Under the pieces are notes generated by a model that did not search any database, was not told the origin of the DNA, and saw only the letters and a program-made list of their open reading frames with translations. Shown one piece after another: positions 1 through 9,173 of a stretch of 64,000 nt of DNA (position 1 is the first letter of the stretch; every line of letters begins with the position of its first letter). This stretch comes from Oceanospirillum sp048265165 (GTDB taxonomy: Bacteria; Pseudomonadota; Gammaproteobacteria; Pseudomonadales; Halomonadaceae). The stretch is taken from assembly GCF_048265165.1 (NCBI RefSeq), contig NZ_JBLXCD010000001.1:764184-828183 (forward strand). Reading direction: 5' to 3'. The translations under genes and the position numbers were made by a program.

Positions 1-1
1 C

Positions 2-376
2 CGATCAACCCGGGTCGCCGTCATTAAAGGCTCTGTGCATGCATTCTATCTTCAACAGAATCATAGCGCAGCGATGGAGGCCGTAGTTTATACTGATATC
101 AGTGACATTTACGCTGCATTGAAACACGGTGATGTCGACTTAGTTCTGCTCTCGACAATTCTTCAGCTGGGTTTTCTTTATTCCGATGAAAGTGGACTCT
201 TCGACCTGATTGGTGACCCTATCGAAAGCTACGGATTAGCAGGAGATATAGCCGTGGCCATTAACCCGGCGCATAAGCAATTAAAGCCTGATATTGATCA
301 GGCGCTTCGCAGTTTGCTAACCGACGGCAGCTTTAACAAGCTTAATAATAAGTACTTTCCTTTCAACATTTACTAG
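2..376 (+). CDS. Periplasmic solute-binding protein, family 3 (5' end outside window)
   Basis: The reading frame is open from the left edge, so this is the C-terminal part of a longer gene; the first visible codons read RSTRVAVIKGS, typical of the interdomain strand of bacterial family 3 solute-binding proteins. The rest contains the second lobe and ends in NNKYFPFNIY, matching the KKHFPFNVY tail of the next gene, so the two are tandem paralogues. Family members bind amino acids or related small solutes in the periplasm, either for ABC import or for signalling. No permease or ATPase follows; a membrane diguanylate cyclase does, so a sensory role is plausible. The ligand cannot be inferred. 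Confidence 0.8.
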   Translation, partial: RSTRVAVIKGSVHAFYLQQNHSAAMEAVVYTDISDIYAALKHGDVDLVLLSTILQLGFLYSDESGLFDLIGDPIESYGLAGDIAVAINPAHKQLKPDIDQALRSLLTDGSFNKLNNKYFPFNIY

Positions 377-389
377 ATTAGGCACTTTT

Positions 390-1175
390 ATGGTATGTCA
401 TAAACACTTTTCTATTTCCTGCCTGGTCATTAGTCTGATATTGATTGGTTTTAGCCAGGCTCTCAGTGCCGCCCAGAAAAACGAGACGATTAAAATAGGT
501 ATCTCCATCTCTTTCCCGCCCTTTAACTTCCTTGATGAAAATGGAAATGTTTCCGGCTACAACGCTGATGTTGCCATGGCGGTATGCGAAAAAATGAAAA
601 CTCATTGTGAGTTTACCATCCTGTCATTTCCAGATGTTATTACTGCATTAGAAACTAATGAAATACAACTCGCTGCCAGTAACCTTCTATGGACAGAAGA
701 GCGCGCCAAACGCATTAACTTTAGTACTAAATATTATCGATCAACCAGCAGCCTTTTAGGTGACATGAGCAACTGTACAAAAAACCCGGTTGAAGTCATC
801 AAGGACCCTGACGTCACCATTGCTGTAATTGCCGATTCAGCACAGTGGCGCTATCTGTCAGGTCATGCCAAAGGGGAAATCCTTGTCAAAGCATCCACCA
901 GGGAGGCAATGCTTGCTCTTCAGCAAAAGCAGGCTGATTACATCCTGATACCAACACTTTTTGCGCTGAATTTTCTTGGACGGCCAGAGAATGATAACCT
1001 GGATTTTATTGGTTTGCCGCTAGAGGAAAAGACCCTCTCCGGTGATGTTCATTTTGGTATCACCAAAGCAGATCCTGAATTGAAAATACAGGTCGACCAG
1101 GCGATTCAGGCATTAGTCAATTCCGGCGAACTACGTGCTCTGAGTAAAAAGCACTTTCCATTTAACGTGTATTAA
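390..1175 (+). CDS. Periplasmic solute-binding protein, family 3
   Basis: 261 residues. An N-terminal signal peptide (hydrophobic stretch about residues 9-24, Ala-X-Ala-like cleavage near LSAAQ) is followed by the two-lobe family 3 fold: IGISISFPPFNF, then DVAMAVCEKM and the ALETNEIQLAAS stretch. The protein should be a soluble periplasmic binder of an amino-acid-like ligand. It starts 13 bases after the upstream paralogue and stops one base before the downstream GGDEF gene, so the three probably form one operon. No ABC membrane components are nearby, so the protein may present ligand to a receptor rather than feed a transporter; this is inference. Confidence 0.8.
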   Translation: MVCHKHFSISCLVISLILIGFSQALSAAQKNETIKIGISISFPPFNFLDENGNVSGYNADVAMAVCEKMKTHCEFTILSFPDVITALETNEIQLAASNLLWTEERAKRINFSTKYYRSTSSLLGDMSNCTKNPVEVIKDPDVTIAVIADSAQWRYLSGHAKGEILVKASTREAMLALQQKQADYILIPTLFALNFLGRPENDNLDFIGLPLEEKTLSGDVHFGITKADPELKIQVDQAIQALVNSGELRALSKKHFPFNVY

Positions 1176-1176
1176 T

Positions 1177-2502
1177 ATGCAGAACATGACCTCCGGCGCA
1201 AAGCGCCCACATATTCGTCGTTTATTGCAAAAACTAACCCTTGTTCTGGTCATTTTTGTAATCTGCGCTCTAGCATTAGTAACCGCTGTACACCGCTATA
1301 GTATTAGCCTGATTGACACCAGTCAGAAAGAGCTTTTGCCAGCCATTCATGATCATCAGCGCGCAGCATTAAACCTTGAGAGACTCGAGCGCATGGGTGA
1401 TCTGGTGGCTTATGGTGGCAGCCTGACACTGATCCGAAAAAACACCCTGGCAGCCCAGGTACTCGCATTTCAGCCTTCTTTTGATTTCAATCAGAATACC
1501 CGGAAAACGGTTCGCGCTGCATCTGAACTCCTGCGCGAAATTCGCCGAACCCGGCAACCACTACTGAGCAGCCGGGCAGAACGACTCAGCAGCATTGAGT
1601 ATGAAAACCTGATTCAACTGGAACAAACACTGCAGAAGCGCTGGGACAAATACAAACAAGAACTGTTTGATCTTCAGAACAAGATCATCAGCAATGCAAT
1701 CGCATTACAAACGAAAAACATGCAGTTAATAACCGCAACGAATAATCAGATGTTAATCGTATCTGCCTGCAGCATCTCAATGCTCTTACTGGTCGTTTTT
1801 ATCATAGGCTACAATTTATACAAGCACCTGATAACCCCCGTCACTGAGGCTAGCCAGGCTCTGGCAGTGCTGGAGCAGCAGACTAAATATACCCCTCTTA
1901 AGGAAGCCCGCTATCAGGAATTACACAACATTCGCAATACAGTAAACAGCCTCAGCGGCACAATGAAAAAACTACACGAGATGGCTACACGTGACGCCCT
2001 GACAGGCTGCATCAATCGTGGTTATTTTATGGAGCGAGCACAACAAATACTCGCCGTTGCCCATCGAACCAAATCCCCCATGGCGATGGTTATGCTGGAT
2101 GTTGACCACTTTAAAAGGGTGAATGATCGCCACGGACATGCTATGGGCGATGACACCCTGAAGTTTGCCGTTAAGTGGATCTCATCTCTACTGCCAAATG
2201 GCAGCTTTATAGGTCGTATGGGCGGAGAGGAATTCGCAATGGCGTTTCCGGGATACGGTTTGGAAGATGCTGTTAAAATAAGCGATAAAATCCGCAGTGA
2301 GATCGAACAAAACTCTATCAATAGCGGTACAATTCCTGCTATCACTGTCAGCCTGGGTGTTGACGTCATACGCGATGCCACCGATGAGGTGGACAAGCTC
2401 CTCTCTCAGGCAGACAAGGCACTCTACCAAGCAAAAGCCGGAGGCCGCAATCAGGTTGTTCCATATCAGGCACCGGTATTTATTTCCGGCGAATTACAAT
2501 AA
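1177..2502 (+). CDS. Membrane diguanylate cyclase (GGDEF)
   Basis: 441 residues. Two membrane segments (about 21-42 and 192-214) enclose a periplasmic helical region of about 150 residues; a HAMP-like linker and a C-terminal GGDEF domain (about 265-430) follow. The active-site loop reads GRMGGEEF, an active-type signature for making c-di-GMP from two GTP. The inhibitory I-site RxxD, expected nine residues upstream of GGEEF, is absent, so product feedback may be weak. The start follows the preceding stop by one base, implying translational coupling with the solute-binding gene. A plausible model is that the periplasmic binding proteins signal ligand occupancy to this cyclase. The 3' end overlaps the convergent transglutaminase-like gene by 37 bases. 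Confidence 0.88.
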   Translation: MQNMTSGAKRPHIRRLLQKLTLVLVIFVICALALVTAVHRYSISLIDTSQKELLPAIHDHQRAALNLERLERMGDLVAYGGSLTLIRKNTLAAQVLAFQPSFDFNQNTRKTVRAASELLREIRRTRQPLLSSRAERLSSIEYENLIQLEQTLQKRWDKYKQELFDLQNKIISNAIALQTKNMQLITATNNQMLIVSACSISMLLLVVFIIGYNLYKHLITPVTEASQALAVLEQQTKYTPLKEARYQELHNIRNTVNSLSGTMKKLHEMATRDALTGCINRGYFMERAQQILAVAHRTKSPMAMVMLDVDHFKRVNDRHGHAMGDDTLKFAVKWISSLLPNGSFIGRMGGEEFAMAFPGYGLEDAVKISDKIRSEIEQNSINSGTIPAITVSLGVDVIRDATDEVDKLLSQADKALYQAKAGGRNQVVPYQAPVFISGELQ

Positions 2503-3041
2503 AGCGTCGGTATAGGCAGGTTGTCAGAAAAAGCGCTAACAACGCAACTTAGAGGGTTAGGCCACACACCTTTAATTCGCATAGCATCAGGGTAGCTCAG
2601 ACGTATATCTGGCGGCCCTGAGTACTTTTCAATATTCTGCCAATGACCCATGGTATCAAGATCACACCAGCCTGATCGAGGAAGATAAACCGTATTCAGC
2701 CCATGTAAGCGATAGGATGGTTTTCCCCGTTCATTTTCAACAGCCTGATATGCAAAGCCTGCAGAGATCCCATTAGCCCTTAATAAGGCAGCCAGCAGAT
2801 GGCTCTTAGCAAAACAGCAACCCCGCTTTTGAACAAGGACATCTGAAGCTCTCAATATATCAGCTGCTTTCTGACACACCTCAGTATCCTCAATGTGGTC
2901 GCACACCCAATCAAATGTTTTGGCAATGAACACCTGAGGTGCCTCACTCTGCTTTGATAGGTAACTGGCAAGTGCCAGAACTTCCGGATGATCCCAATTG
3001 ACTATCTGGGTAGAACGCAGAAAAGGATTCATGGACAGCAC
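2466..3041 (-). CDS. Transglutaminase-like cysteine peptidase-fold protein
   Basis: 191 residues with the transglutaminase-like core: a cysteine in the motif KRGCCFAKSHLLAALLR, a histidine in RLHGLNTVYL and an aspartate in GWCDLDTMG, in the Cys-His-Asp order expected for the family. Such proteins are usually cytoplasmic hydrolases or amidases of unknown substrate. No signal peptide is visible. The gene is convergent with the GGDEF gene and their coding ends overlap by 37 bases. The 113 bases upstream separate it from the nahK stop codon, so it may have its own promoter. The precise function is unknown. Confidence 0.7.
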   Translation of the reverse strand: MLSMNPFLRSTQIVNWDHPEVLALASYLSKQSEAPQVFIAKTFDWVCDHIEDTEVCQKAADILRASDVLVQKRGCCFAKSHLLAALLRANGISAGFAYQAVENERGKPSYRLHGLNTVYLPRSGWCDLDTMGHWQNIEKYSGPPDIRLSYPDAMRIKGVWPNPLSCVVSAFSDNLPIPTLYCNSPEINTGA

Positions 3042-3154
3042 TCCGACTGAAAGGGTTCATGTAGAGTATGCCAAGAAAGAATGACAGGGTTTTTAAGAGT
3101 TACTGACAGGTTAATGACAGTCCAGAAGAGATAAAATGTAGCGAGCAAGCTGAC

Positions 3155-5734
3155 TCAACGAATTAACTGTCCCATAAGCAGCCTGAGGTTCATCGGCTTT
3201 ACCGGCTTTTTCAAGAGCTGGTATTGTGCGGCTTTAATTTCAACATTTAATGTTCCGGAGTAATTTGCCGTAACAACAATAACCGGTACAGGGTCTACCA
3301 TTCGCTCATTCAGCTCACGGGCTACATTGATCCCTGTTACCCCATTATCCAGGTGATAATCTACTAAAATAAGGTCTGGGGAGAAGCCATCATCAATAAG
3401 CTGACAGGCATCATCACGCCCAAGGGCTACCATGACATCAACCCCCCAGCCATCCAGCAGCTGCTCCATGCCATGGCAGATCGCAGGGTCATTATCAATA
3501 ACCAATACTGGTCGACCTTCCAGAGGGTCAGCCTTATGCATCAGGGGTAACGACTCGGTACATACGATCTTATCCGGATTTGCCAAGGGAACCTCGATGG
3601 AGAATACTGAGCCTTTACCCGGTATTGAACGTACCTGAATACGATGATTAAGTACGCGGGCGATTTTCTCTACAATAGCAAGTCCAAGCCCTAACCCTTT
3701 ATCTGAGGCATTACGCTTCAGACGACTGAACTCACGGAAAATCTCACTCATCTTTCCCGCTTCAATACCTTCACCGGTGTCCCAGACTTCAATGCTGACA
3801 TACTCACCCCGCTTTCGGGATGCAAGTAATACCTGCCCGCCGGGATCAGTATATCGACTGGCATTTGTCAGGAAATTTCTCAAGATACGCCCCAACAACT
3901 GAGAGTCTGAGCAAACCGTGCAGCTTACGACCCGCGAACGAAACCGCTGCTGCTTAAGAGCTGCCTGACACTGATACTCATAGCAAAGGTTTTCCAGCAG
4001 AGCGTCAAGAGAAAATGCCCCCATCTGAGCCTCGACAACGCCTGCATCAAGCTTAGAAATATCCACTAATGCTCCGATCAGACCCTCGATGTCGTTAAGG
4101 GAGGAGCCGGTTGAGTACACTAATTGCTGCGCAGCCTTTTCCAACGGGTACTCGGTCAGGGCACTGTTAAACAAACGTGCTGCATTCACTGGTTGCAACA
4201 AGTCATGGCTGATCGCCGCCAGAAACTTAGTCTTAGAAATATTGGCTTGTTCAGCTTGCTTTTTAGCTTCTGAAAGCTCCGAGGTACGCACTTCAACCCT
4301 TTGCTCCAGCAGCACATTAGCATCACGCAATGCCTGAGCCGTCTGACGCCGCTCAGTAATATCCTGGGTCAGGACAAAGAAACCCAGCGTCTCTCCCGTT
4401 GCAGATATATGTGGAACATAGGATTTATATAGGTATCGACTTTCACCCTGCTGATTGGCTTCATCGACTTCAAAGCTTACCGTATCGCCCTGAATAACAC
4501 GGTCGATATACCGCGCCAAACGCTGTAACTGGTGCGCCGAGTAAACCTCACTCAAATGGCGTCCCAATAGTTCATCACGCTGTAAACCATGCCATTTTTG
4601 GTAGGCCCTATTAGTAAATTCATACTCCAGACATGCATTGATGTAACAGATCATCGCTGGCAAAGCATCTGTAATCAGTCGCATCTTCTGTTCGCTTTGC
4701 TGTAAGGCCTTTGCAAATAAACTGCGCTCAGTGACATCGCTAAAGGTGATAACCCGCCCCCCTTCGGCTCGGGGGCGCTGGCGGATCTCCAACACAGAAC
4801 CGTCTGTGCCAGCCACTTCGCTGAGCATATTGTCTTCTGATAACAAAACGCCGGAGAGAGGGCTGCCCAGATCGGCACGATCAAATATCCGGTTAAGCAT
4901 CAGGGGAAAATCCAGACAATCCCTCAACTCCCGCTCCTGTATCGCCATCAACTCTGTCAGGCGGGAATTCCATACCTCTGGTATTCCCCTGTCACTGATC
5001 AGAACCACCCCCTGGGAAAGGTTCTCCAATGTGCTTTGCAAGACACGGGATTTCTCTGCCAAAGCCGCTTCCCGGCGCTCAGTTTCAATAGCCTTTAGTC
5101 GGGTAATATCAGTATAGAGAATGGAAAGGTCACCCGTTGATGTCTCTCTCTGATTGACCTGTAACCACCGGCCATCCTTCAGCCGGACAACCTGCCCATA
5201 AACCTGCCGATACAGCTGCATCTCTTCCTGCGTTGTAGCATCGTCTAACAGAACGTCCGTAGCATAGCGGGTAATCTCTGTGAGCGTAGTACCAACCTGA
5301 ACAGGCAAGTCATAGCGCTGCCAGATCTCTCGGTAGCGGCTGTTGCAGAGCACCATACGTTTTTGCTCATCAAACAGTACAAAAGCATCTGCCATGCTCT
5401 CAATCGCATCCATGAGACGGTTATGCAGCGTTTCAATCTCGATATGGGCCTGCTTCAAAGCCTGGTTGCTATCCCGAAGATCTACCAAAGCTGCATTTAA
5501 GGCTGCAGTGCGCTCCCGAACCTGCTCCGCCAACAAGGCAGAGTTCTCAAACGCGGCATAAGCCCGTCCGCCAACATCCGGTGCGGCTTCAACCCGGTCA
5601 ATCAGTGCCAGGTTCATCTGCTGCAGACGATAATTCGCCTGAATCAAGGACTCCCTCTCCTGATGCAATTGCTTTCGTTCCTGCCGAAGCGACTGCAGCT
5701 CAAGAAAATCAGCATCACTCATGGGTGTACTCAT
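3155..5734 (-). CDS. nahK: PAS hybrid sensor histidine kinase, NahK-like
   Basis: 859 residues, no membrane segment. A Gln-rich coiled coil (about 10-105) precedes three PAS regions (about 105-215, 230-340, 345-465), a short coiled coil, the HisKA H-box ISHDLLQPVNAARLF (His510), the HATPase domain (N box around FLTNASRYTDPGG, then DTGEGI and GLGLGLAIV) and a C-terminal receiver with its phospho-Asp in LILVDYHLDNG. The H-box form SHDLLQP is characteristic of the NahK/ErcS' group. The gene lies 30 bases downstream of a FIST-domain gene, the arrangement known for nosP-nahK in Pseudomonas aeruginosa, where NO-loaded NosP controls NahK and a phosphorelay affecting biofilm dispersal. The assignment is by domain order and neighbourhood; the downstream HPt partner is not in the window. 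Confidence 0.82.
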   Translation of the reverse strand: MSTPMSDADFLELQSLRQERKQLHQERESLIQANYRLQQMNLALIDRVEAAPDVGGRAYAAFENSALLAEQVRERTAALNAALVDLRDSNQALKQAHIEIETLHNRLMDAIESMADAFVLFDEQKRMVLCNSRYREIWQRYDLPVQVGTTLTEITRYATDVLLDDATTQEEMQLYRQVYGQVVRLKDGRWLQVNQRETSTGDLSILYTDITRLKAIETERREAALAEKSRVLQSTLENLSQGVVLISDRGIPEVWNSRLTELMAIQERELRDCLDFPLMLNRIFDRADLGSPLSGVLLSEDNMLSEVAGTDGSVLEIRQRPRAEGGRVITFSDVTERSLFAKALQQSEQKMRLITDALPAMICYINACLEYEFTNRAYQKWHGLQRDELLGRHLSEVYSAHQLQRLARYIDRVIQGDTVSFEVDEANQQGESRYLYKSYVPHISATGETLGFFVLTQDITERRQTAQALRDANVLLEQRVEVRTSELSEAKKQAEQANISKTKFLAAISHDLLQPVNAARLFNSALTEYPLEKAAQQLVYSTGSSLNDIEGLIGALVDISKLDAGVVEAQMGAFSLDALLENLCYEYQCQAALKQQRFRSRVVSCTVCSDSQLLGRILRNFLTNASRYTDPGGQVLLASRKRGEYVSIEVWDTGEGIEAGKMSEIFREFSRLKRNASDKGLGLGLAIVEKIARVLNHRIQVRSIPGKGSVFSIEVPLANPDKIVCTESLPLMHKADPLEGRPVLVIDNDPAICHGMEQLLDGWGVDVMVALGRDDACQLIDDGFSPDLILVDYHLDNGVTGINVARELNERMVDPVPVIVVTANYSGTLNVEIKAAQYQLLKKPVKPMNLRLLMGQLIR

Positions 5735-5764
5735 CGTTTCCCCCTGAATCCGGTATTCGCTGGT

Positions 5765-7012
5765 TTAAAGCTCAGCACTCTTCTGCCCAAGCCCAATGGC
5801 GACCCCCGTAAAGGTTGCATTGAGATGGATGCCGTTAACATGTTCCCCATAGGTGTTAAAACCCACAACCGGGTGGTAGGACAGTCGATCAGAGACATGA
5901 CTAAGCTGATTAAGAGCTCTTAGCTCCAACTGGCGGAAAATGCAGTCAAAGCCAAGTATCAGCTGCTGCTCACCAAGCCTTTCATCAATGCGACTCAGTA
6001 AAAGCTCCAGTGCCTGGGGAATATCCAAGTGTTGATTACGACGTAGAACAATGCCTCGCTCAACAGCACAATAAAAACTTAGACTGCCATCATCATTAGC
6101 ACTTTGTACGGCACGGACAAAGCTCTCTCCTGCAATACGAACACTCAGGGTATGGCGTGCAAATACGGTAGGTGTTAACTGATCCGGTGCAACGCCAATC
6201 GCATTGGCATACACCTCTGCTGCAGGCTGAGCATTTAGCTCATAAACCCGTCGGTGCTCGCTATCCACTTTCGTCGCAACAAAGAGTTCATCAGTATCTT
6301 CCACATGTTTCTGGGAAAACACCATAAAAGGACAGGCCGTATTAACCAGCATCAATACTGCTGCGTTTTGATAGCTTTTCCCCTGATAAACCACCTGCGT
6401 ATGGGAGAAATCAAGATCATCCCCTGCAGAGCCGCCCAGCATAGGAATACTGCCCAGTACAGCATTCAGTATATTCAGAACCACTTCCTCATGGTCCGAC
6501 ATACCATCCAGCAGAGTCAGCAAAAAGGTATGCCCCTTGAGCGGAGCTTTCTGGTTTAACTGGCAGCACTCCAGCATATGACTAACCTGCTGCTGGGCTT
6601 TAGCAAAGTCAAACTGATCCAGGTGCTCAATAAGGGCTGTCTCAATATGAAAAGCAGCTTCAGGAAAAGCAACGGCAGTGACACTTCTCTGGCAGTAGCC
6701 TACCGGGCTTAATTCACCGGCACTGGTGCACCCGATAATCGTTTTATCAGGCATAAGGCGTTCAAGTTCTGTTGCTAATGCTTCAACATCAAGTTGAGCC
6801 GAACAAAAAAACAGAACCCATTTCAGCTGTGTATTACCGAGGGCCCGCTGAAGCTCTGCAGCACACTCAGCTGCTTCCTGCAGGTGAGAAACCGCTGTCA
6901 CAGCCTGGGTTAAAACTGATAAAGGCGATCCAAAAGCCGATCTAGTCTCTGGCAAAGACCCGCCCTGTGAAGGCATGGTCACCTTTTCATCCAGCTTTTT
7001 ACTCATAGCCAC
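5765..7012 (-). CDS. nosP: FIST-domain sensor protein, NosP-like
   Basis: 415 residues with FIST_N (about 45-240; features IIGCTSAGELSPVGY and GGSAGDDLDF) and FIST_C (about 245-400; ends YHPVVGFNTYGEHVNGIH). FIST proteins are soluble sensory proteins; NosP members bind heme and nitric oxide and regulate a co-transcribed histidine kinase. Here the kinase gene begins 30 bases downstream in the same direction, supporting the NosP assignment. There is no signal peptide. The heme ligand cannot be pinpointed by eye, so NO sensing is inferred from family and context. Confidence 0.8.
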   Translation of the reverse strand: MAMSKKLDEKVTMPSQGGSLPETRSAFGSPLSVLTQAVTAVSHLQEAAECAAELQRALGNTQLKWVLFFCSAQLDVEALATELERLMPDKTIIGCTSAGELSPVGYCQRSVTAVAFPEAAFHIETALIEHLDQFDFAKAQQQVSHMLECCQLNQKAPLKGHTFLLTLLDGMSDHEEVVLNILNAVLGSIPMLGGSAGDDLDFSHTQVVYQGKSYQNAAVLMLVNTACPFMVFSQKHVEDTDELFVATKVDSEHRRVYELNAQPAAEVYANAIGVAPDQLTPTVFARHTLSVRIAGESFVRAVQSANDDGSLSFYCAVERGIVLRRNQHLDIPQALELLLSRIDERLGEQQLILGFDCIFRQLELRALNQLSHVSDRLSYHPVVGFNTYGEHVNGIHLNATFTGVAIGLGQKSAEL

Positions 7013-7071
7013 CTCATATTTCAGACCCGGATTTCCAGATCAAGCGACTGTTATGTTAAAGGCAGAGCCTA

Positions 7072-7422
7072 TCAGCGATTAGCAGGCTCCTCCGCTAACT
7101 GTTGACAGGCTTGAGTTGGAGAAGGTGTCAGGATGAGTTCATCGCAGCTTTGCGCCAGCATACTTTCGACACATGCTTCAATACGGTATTTAAACTGAGA
7201 CTCCCGGGTTAATACCGTATCCCGATGAATGGAGTCACAAACCGTTTTAAGACGGGCTTTTAATTCTCTCTGGTTTTCCACCGGCAAGTTAGCCCCGTCC
7301 AACTGCTGCCAAGCACACCGCTCTACTCGCAGACACAACTCATCCAACTTTTGCTCTAAATCCTCAGCATGTAACTCAGTAACCATCAGAGCCATCAGAA
7401 ACAAAACAATCCACTGTCGCAT
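7072..7422 (-). CDS. Small exported Cys-rich protein of unknown function
   Basis: 116 residues from the preferred start. The start at 7422 is chosen because an AGGAG ribosome-binding site lies 8 bases upstream and the protein then opens directly with a signal peptide (MRQWIVLFLMALMVTELHA). An upstream in-frame start would add 11 residues before the signal. The mature part is helical and charged, with about six cysteines (CLRVERCAW, a CDSI pair, CVESMLAQSC, CQQL), suggesting disulfides in the periplasm. I do not recognise the family. It sits just upstream of nosP in the same direction, 59 bases away, so it could be co-transcribed with nosP-nahK. Confidence 0.6.
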   Translation of the reverse strand: MRQWIVLFLMALMVTELHAEDLEQKLDELCLRVERCAWQQLDGANLPVENQRELKARLKTVCDSIHRDTVLTRESQFKYRIEACVESMLAQSCDELILTPSPTQACQQLAEEPANR

Positions 7423-7530
7423 CACCACTACTCCTGACTCCCTTAAGAGCCACAATAAACTTGTCTGAATGTATATTTCAGTAAAGGTGACCCTATCCTG
7501 ATATTTTAATTGCGTTAACAGGTCATCAGA

Positions 7531-7556
7531 AAAAAGCGCTGAAGATCAGCGCTTTT
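7531..7556 (-). terminator. Intrinsic terminator downstream of ndh
   Basis: Perfect stem AAAAGCGCTGA / TCAGCGCTTTT with a three-base loop, followed on the minus strand by a run of T. It lies about 20 bases after the ndh stop. The A/T-rich flanks on both sides make it potentially bidirectional. Confidence 0.8.
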
Positions 7557-7578
7557 CTGTATAAAAGCGATATGGCAC

Positions 7579-8868
7579 TCAGTGCAGTTTCATCTTAGGT
7601 CTTACTACCTTACCCAGTTTCTCAGCCAGAATCACCAGAATTGCTTTTGGCCAACCATGAATCGCAATCTGATGCATGCGATAAAGAGAAATATAGACAA
7701 AACGTGCAATACGCCCTTCAATAAACATGCTGTTACCCATAAGATTTCCCATCAGGCTTCCTACAGTACTATAGCGACTGAGATTCACCAGAGAGCCATG
7801 ATCCTGATAAACATAGGGCTTCAGAGTATGACCCTTTGTAAGGGCAATCAGATTATCCAGAACACATGCTGCCATCTGGTGTGCCGATTGAGCCCGGGGT
7901 GGCACCCAGGAACCATCAGGCTGCTCACATGCGCAGCAATCACCAATAACCCATACATCATCAGCCCCTTTCGCCTGAAGTGTCGGTTGTACCAAGATTT
8001 GATTATTGCGATTAGTCTGAAAAACATTCAAGCGCTGAATAAAGTCCGGCGCTTTAACTCCGGCAGCCCAGATCATCATATCCGCTCGAATCATCTCGCC
8101 CTCTGATGTCATAAAACCATCCGCAACAGCAGAAGCAACCCTGACAGATTCACGCACGTTGACACCGAGACGCATCAGCTCTTTTCGGGCGGCCAGGGAG
8201 ATACGTTCAGGTAAGGCCGGTAAAATACGCGGGCCCGCTTCAATCAGGCTGATTTTCAGTTGTTGAGTCGTCATCTTTGGCAAGCCATAGGACTTCAGAA
8301 GATCAGCAACATGATACAGTTCAGCTGAAAGCTCCACACCCGTCGCGCCACCTCCAACGATAGCAATTTCAAGATTATCTGCTGTCGCTTTCTGGTTAAT
8401 ACGCAGGAAGTTATTGATCAGGCCATGATGAAAGCGCTCAGCCTGAGTGTGAGAGTCTAAAAAATAACAGTGCTCTGCTACCCCTAGAGTGCCAAAGTCA
8501 TTACTGACACTACCAACCGCTAACACAAGCTTATCGTAGTTAAGTTTTCGTTCAGGTAGGACCTGCTCTCCTTCACTATCAAAAGAGGGTGCCAAGGTGA
8601 CCGTTTTATTTTCCGCATCAAGGGCACAGAACTCGCCCAGCTGAAAAATATATCCGTGCCTGGCAGCATGAGCATGGTAAACCACACCATCGACACTGGT
8701 ATCCAGAGACCCTGTGGCAACTTCATGCAAAAGTGGCTTCCAAATATGGGTACGATTTTTATCCACCAAGGTGATATTCGCTTTGCCTTTACGCCCCAAG
8801 CGGCGCCCTAACTGCGTTGCTAATTCAAGCCCACCGGCACCACCGCCGATAATAACAATCTGTTCCAT
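7579..8868 (-). CDS. ndh: Type II NADH dehydrogenase (NDH-2)
   Basis: 429 residues from the start at 8868, which has an AAGGA site 7 bases upstream; the frame could extend 40 codons further, but that extension is unlike the family and lacks a ribosome-binding site. The N-terminus begins IVIIGGGAGGLELA, the FAD-binding GxGxxG fold; the second dinucleotide motif is IVGGGATGVELSAEL, the NADH site. The conserved VIGDCCACEQPDGS segment near the C-terminal third fits FAD contact. NDH-2 oxidises NADH and reduces quinone at the inner face of the cytoplasmic membrane without pumping protons. Length matches the family. It is monocistronic, with a terminator just downstream. Confidence 0.9.
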   Translation of the reverse strand: MEQIVIIGGGAGGLELATQLGRRLGRKGKANITLVDKNRTHIWKPLLHEVATGSLDTSVDGVVYHAHAARHGYIFQLGEFCALDAENKTVTLAPSFDSEGEQVLPERKLNYDKLVLAVGSVSNDFGTLGVAEHCYFLDSHTQAERFHHGLINNFLRINQKATADNLEIAIVGGGATGVELSAELYHVADLLKSYGLPKMTTQQLKISLIEAGPRILPALPERISLAARKELMRLGVNVRESVRVASAVADGFMTSEGEMIRADMMIWAAGVKAPDFIQRLNVFQTNRNNQILVQPTLQAKGADDVWVIGDCCACEQPDGSWVPPRAQSAHQMAACVLDNLIALTKGHTLKPYVYQDHGSLVNLSRYSTVGSLMGNLMGNSMFIEGRIARFVYISLYRMHQIAIHGWPKAILVILAEKLGKVVRPKMKLH

Positions 8869-9091
8869 GGTATTTTCCTTGCTAATGATATGGGACTCCC
8901 CCCTGAAACAGCCCAAATCATACTTTTGGAGTCCGTTAACAGGCCAGAACCTCGCGGCTATTGAGTCCCATGTCATCAGTACGATCAAAAATCTGTACAG
9001 ACAAAATCAATCAAAAACTGAACTTAAGCTGTCATTCGAAATCCATCAATATTCATTCGCCTGAGTGATGAATCTGTTATCTGTTTATTCT

Positions 9092-9120
9092 CTTAAAACA
9101 ATTGGGTAAGTCGTTATAAT
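9092..9120 (+). promoter_or_regulatory. Possible sigma70 promoter of the acyltransferase gene
   Basis: A consensus -10 TATAAT lies at 9115-9120, 53 bases before the start codon. The best -35 with a 16-17 base spacer is weak (CTTAAA/TTAAAA). Seen only by inspection. Confidence 0.35.
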
Positions 9121-9173
9121 AGCGGGGTTATATACTCTGCAATAGACACCCTTAACCGGATTTTCATAGCCCT

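Noticed and set aside
2022..2396. Long antisense frame within the GGDEF gene
   Set aside because: It lies opposite a clearly conserved domain and has no ribosome-binding site or recognisable sequence.
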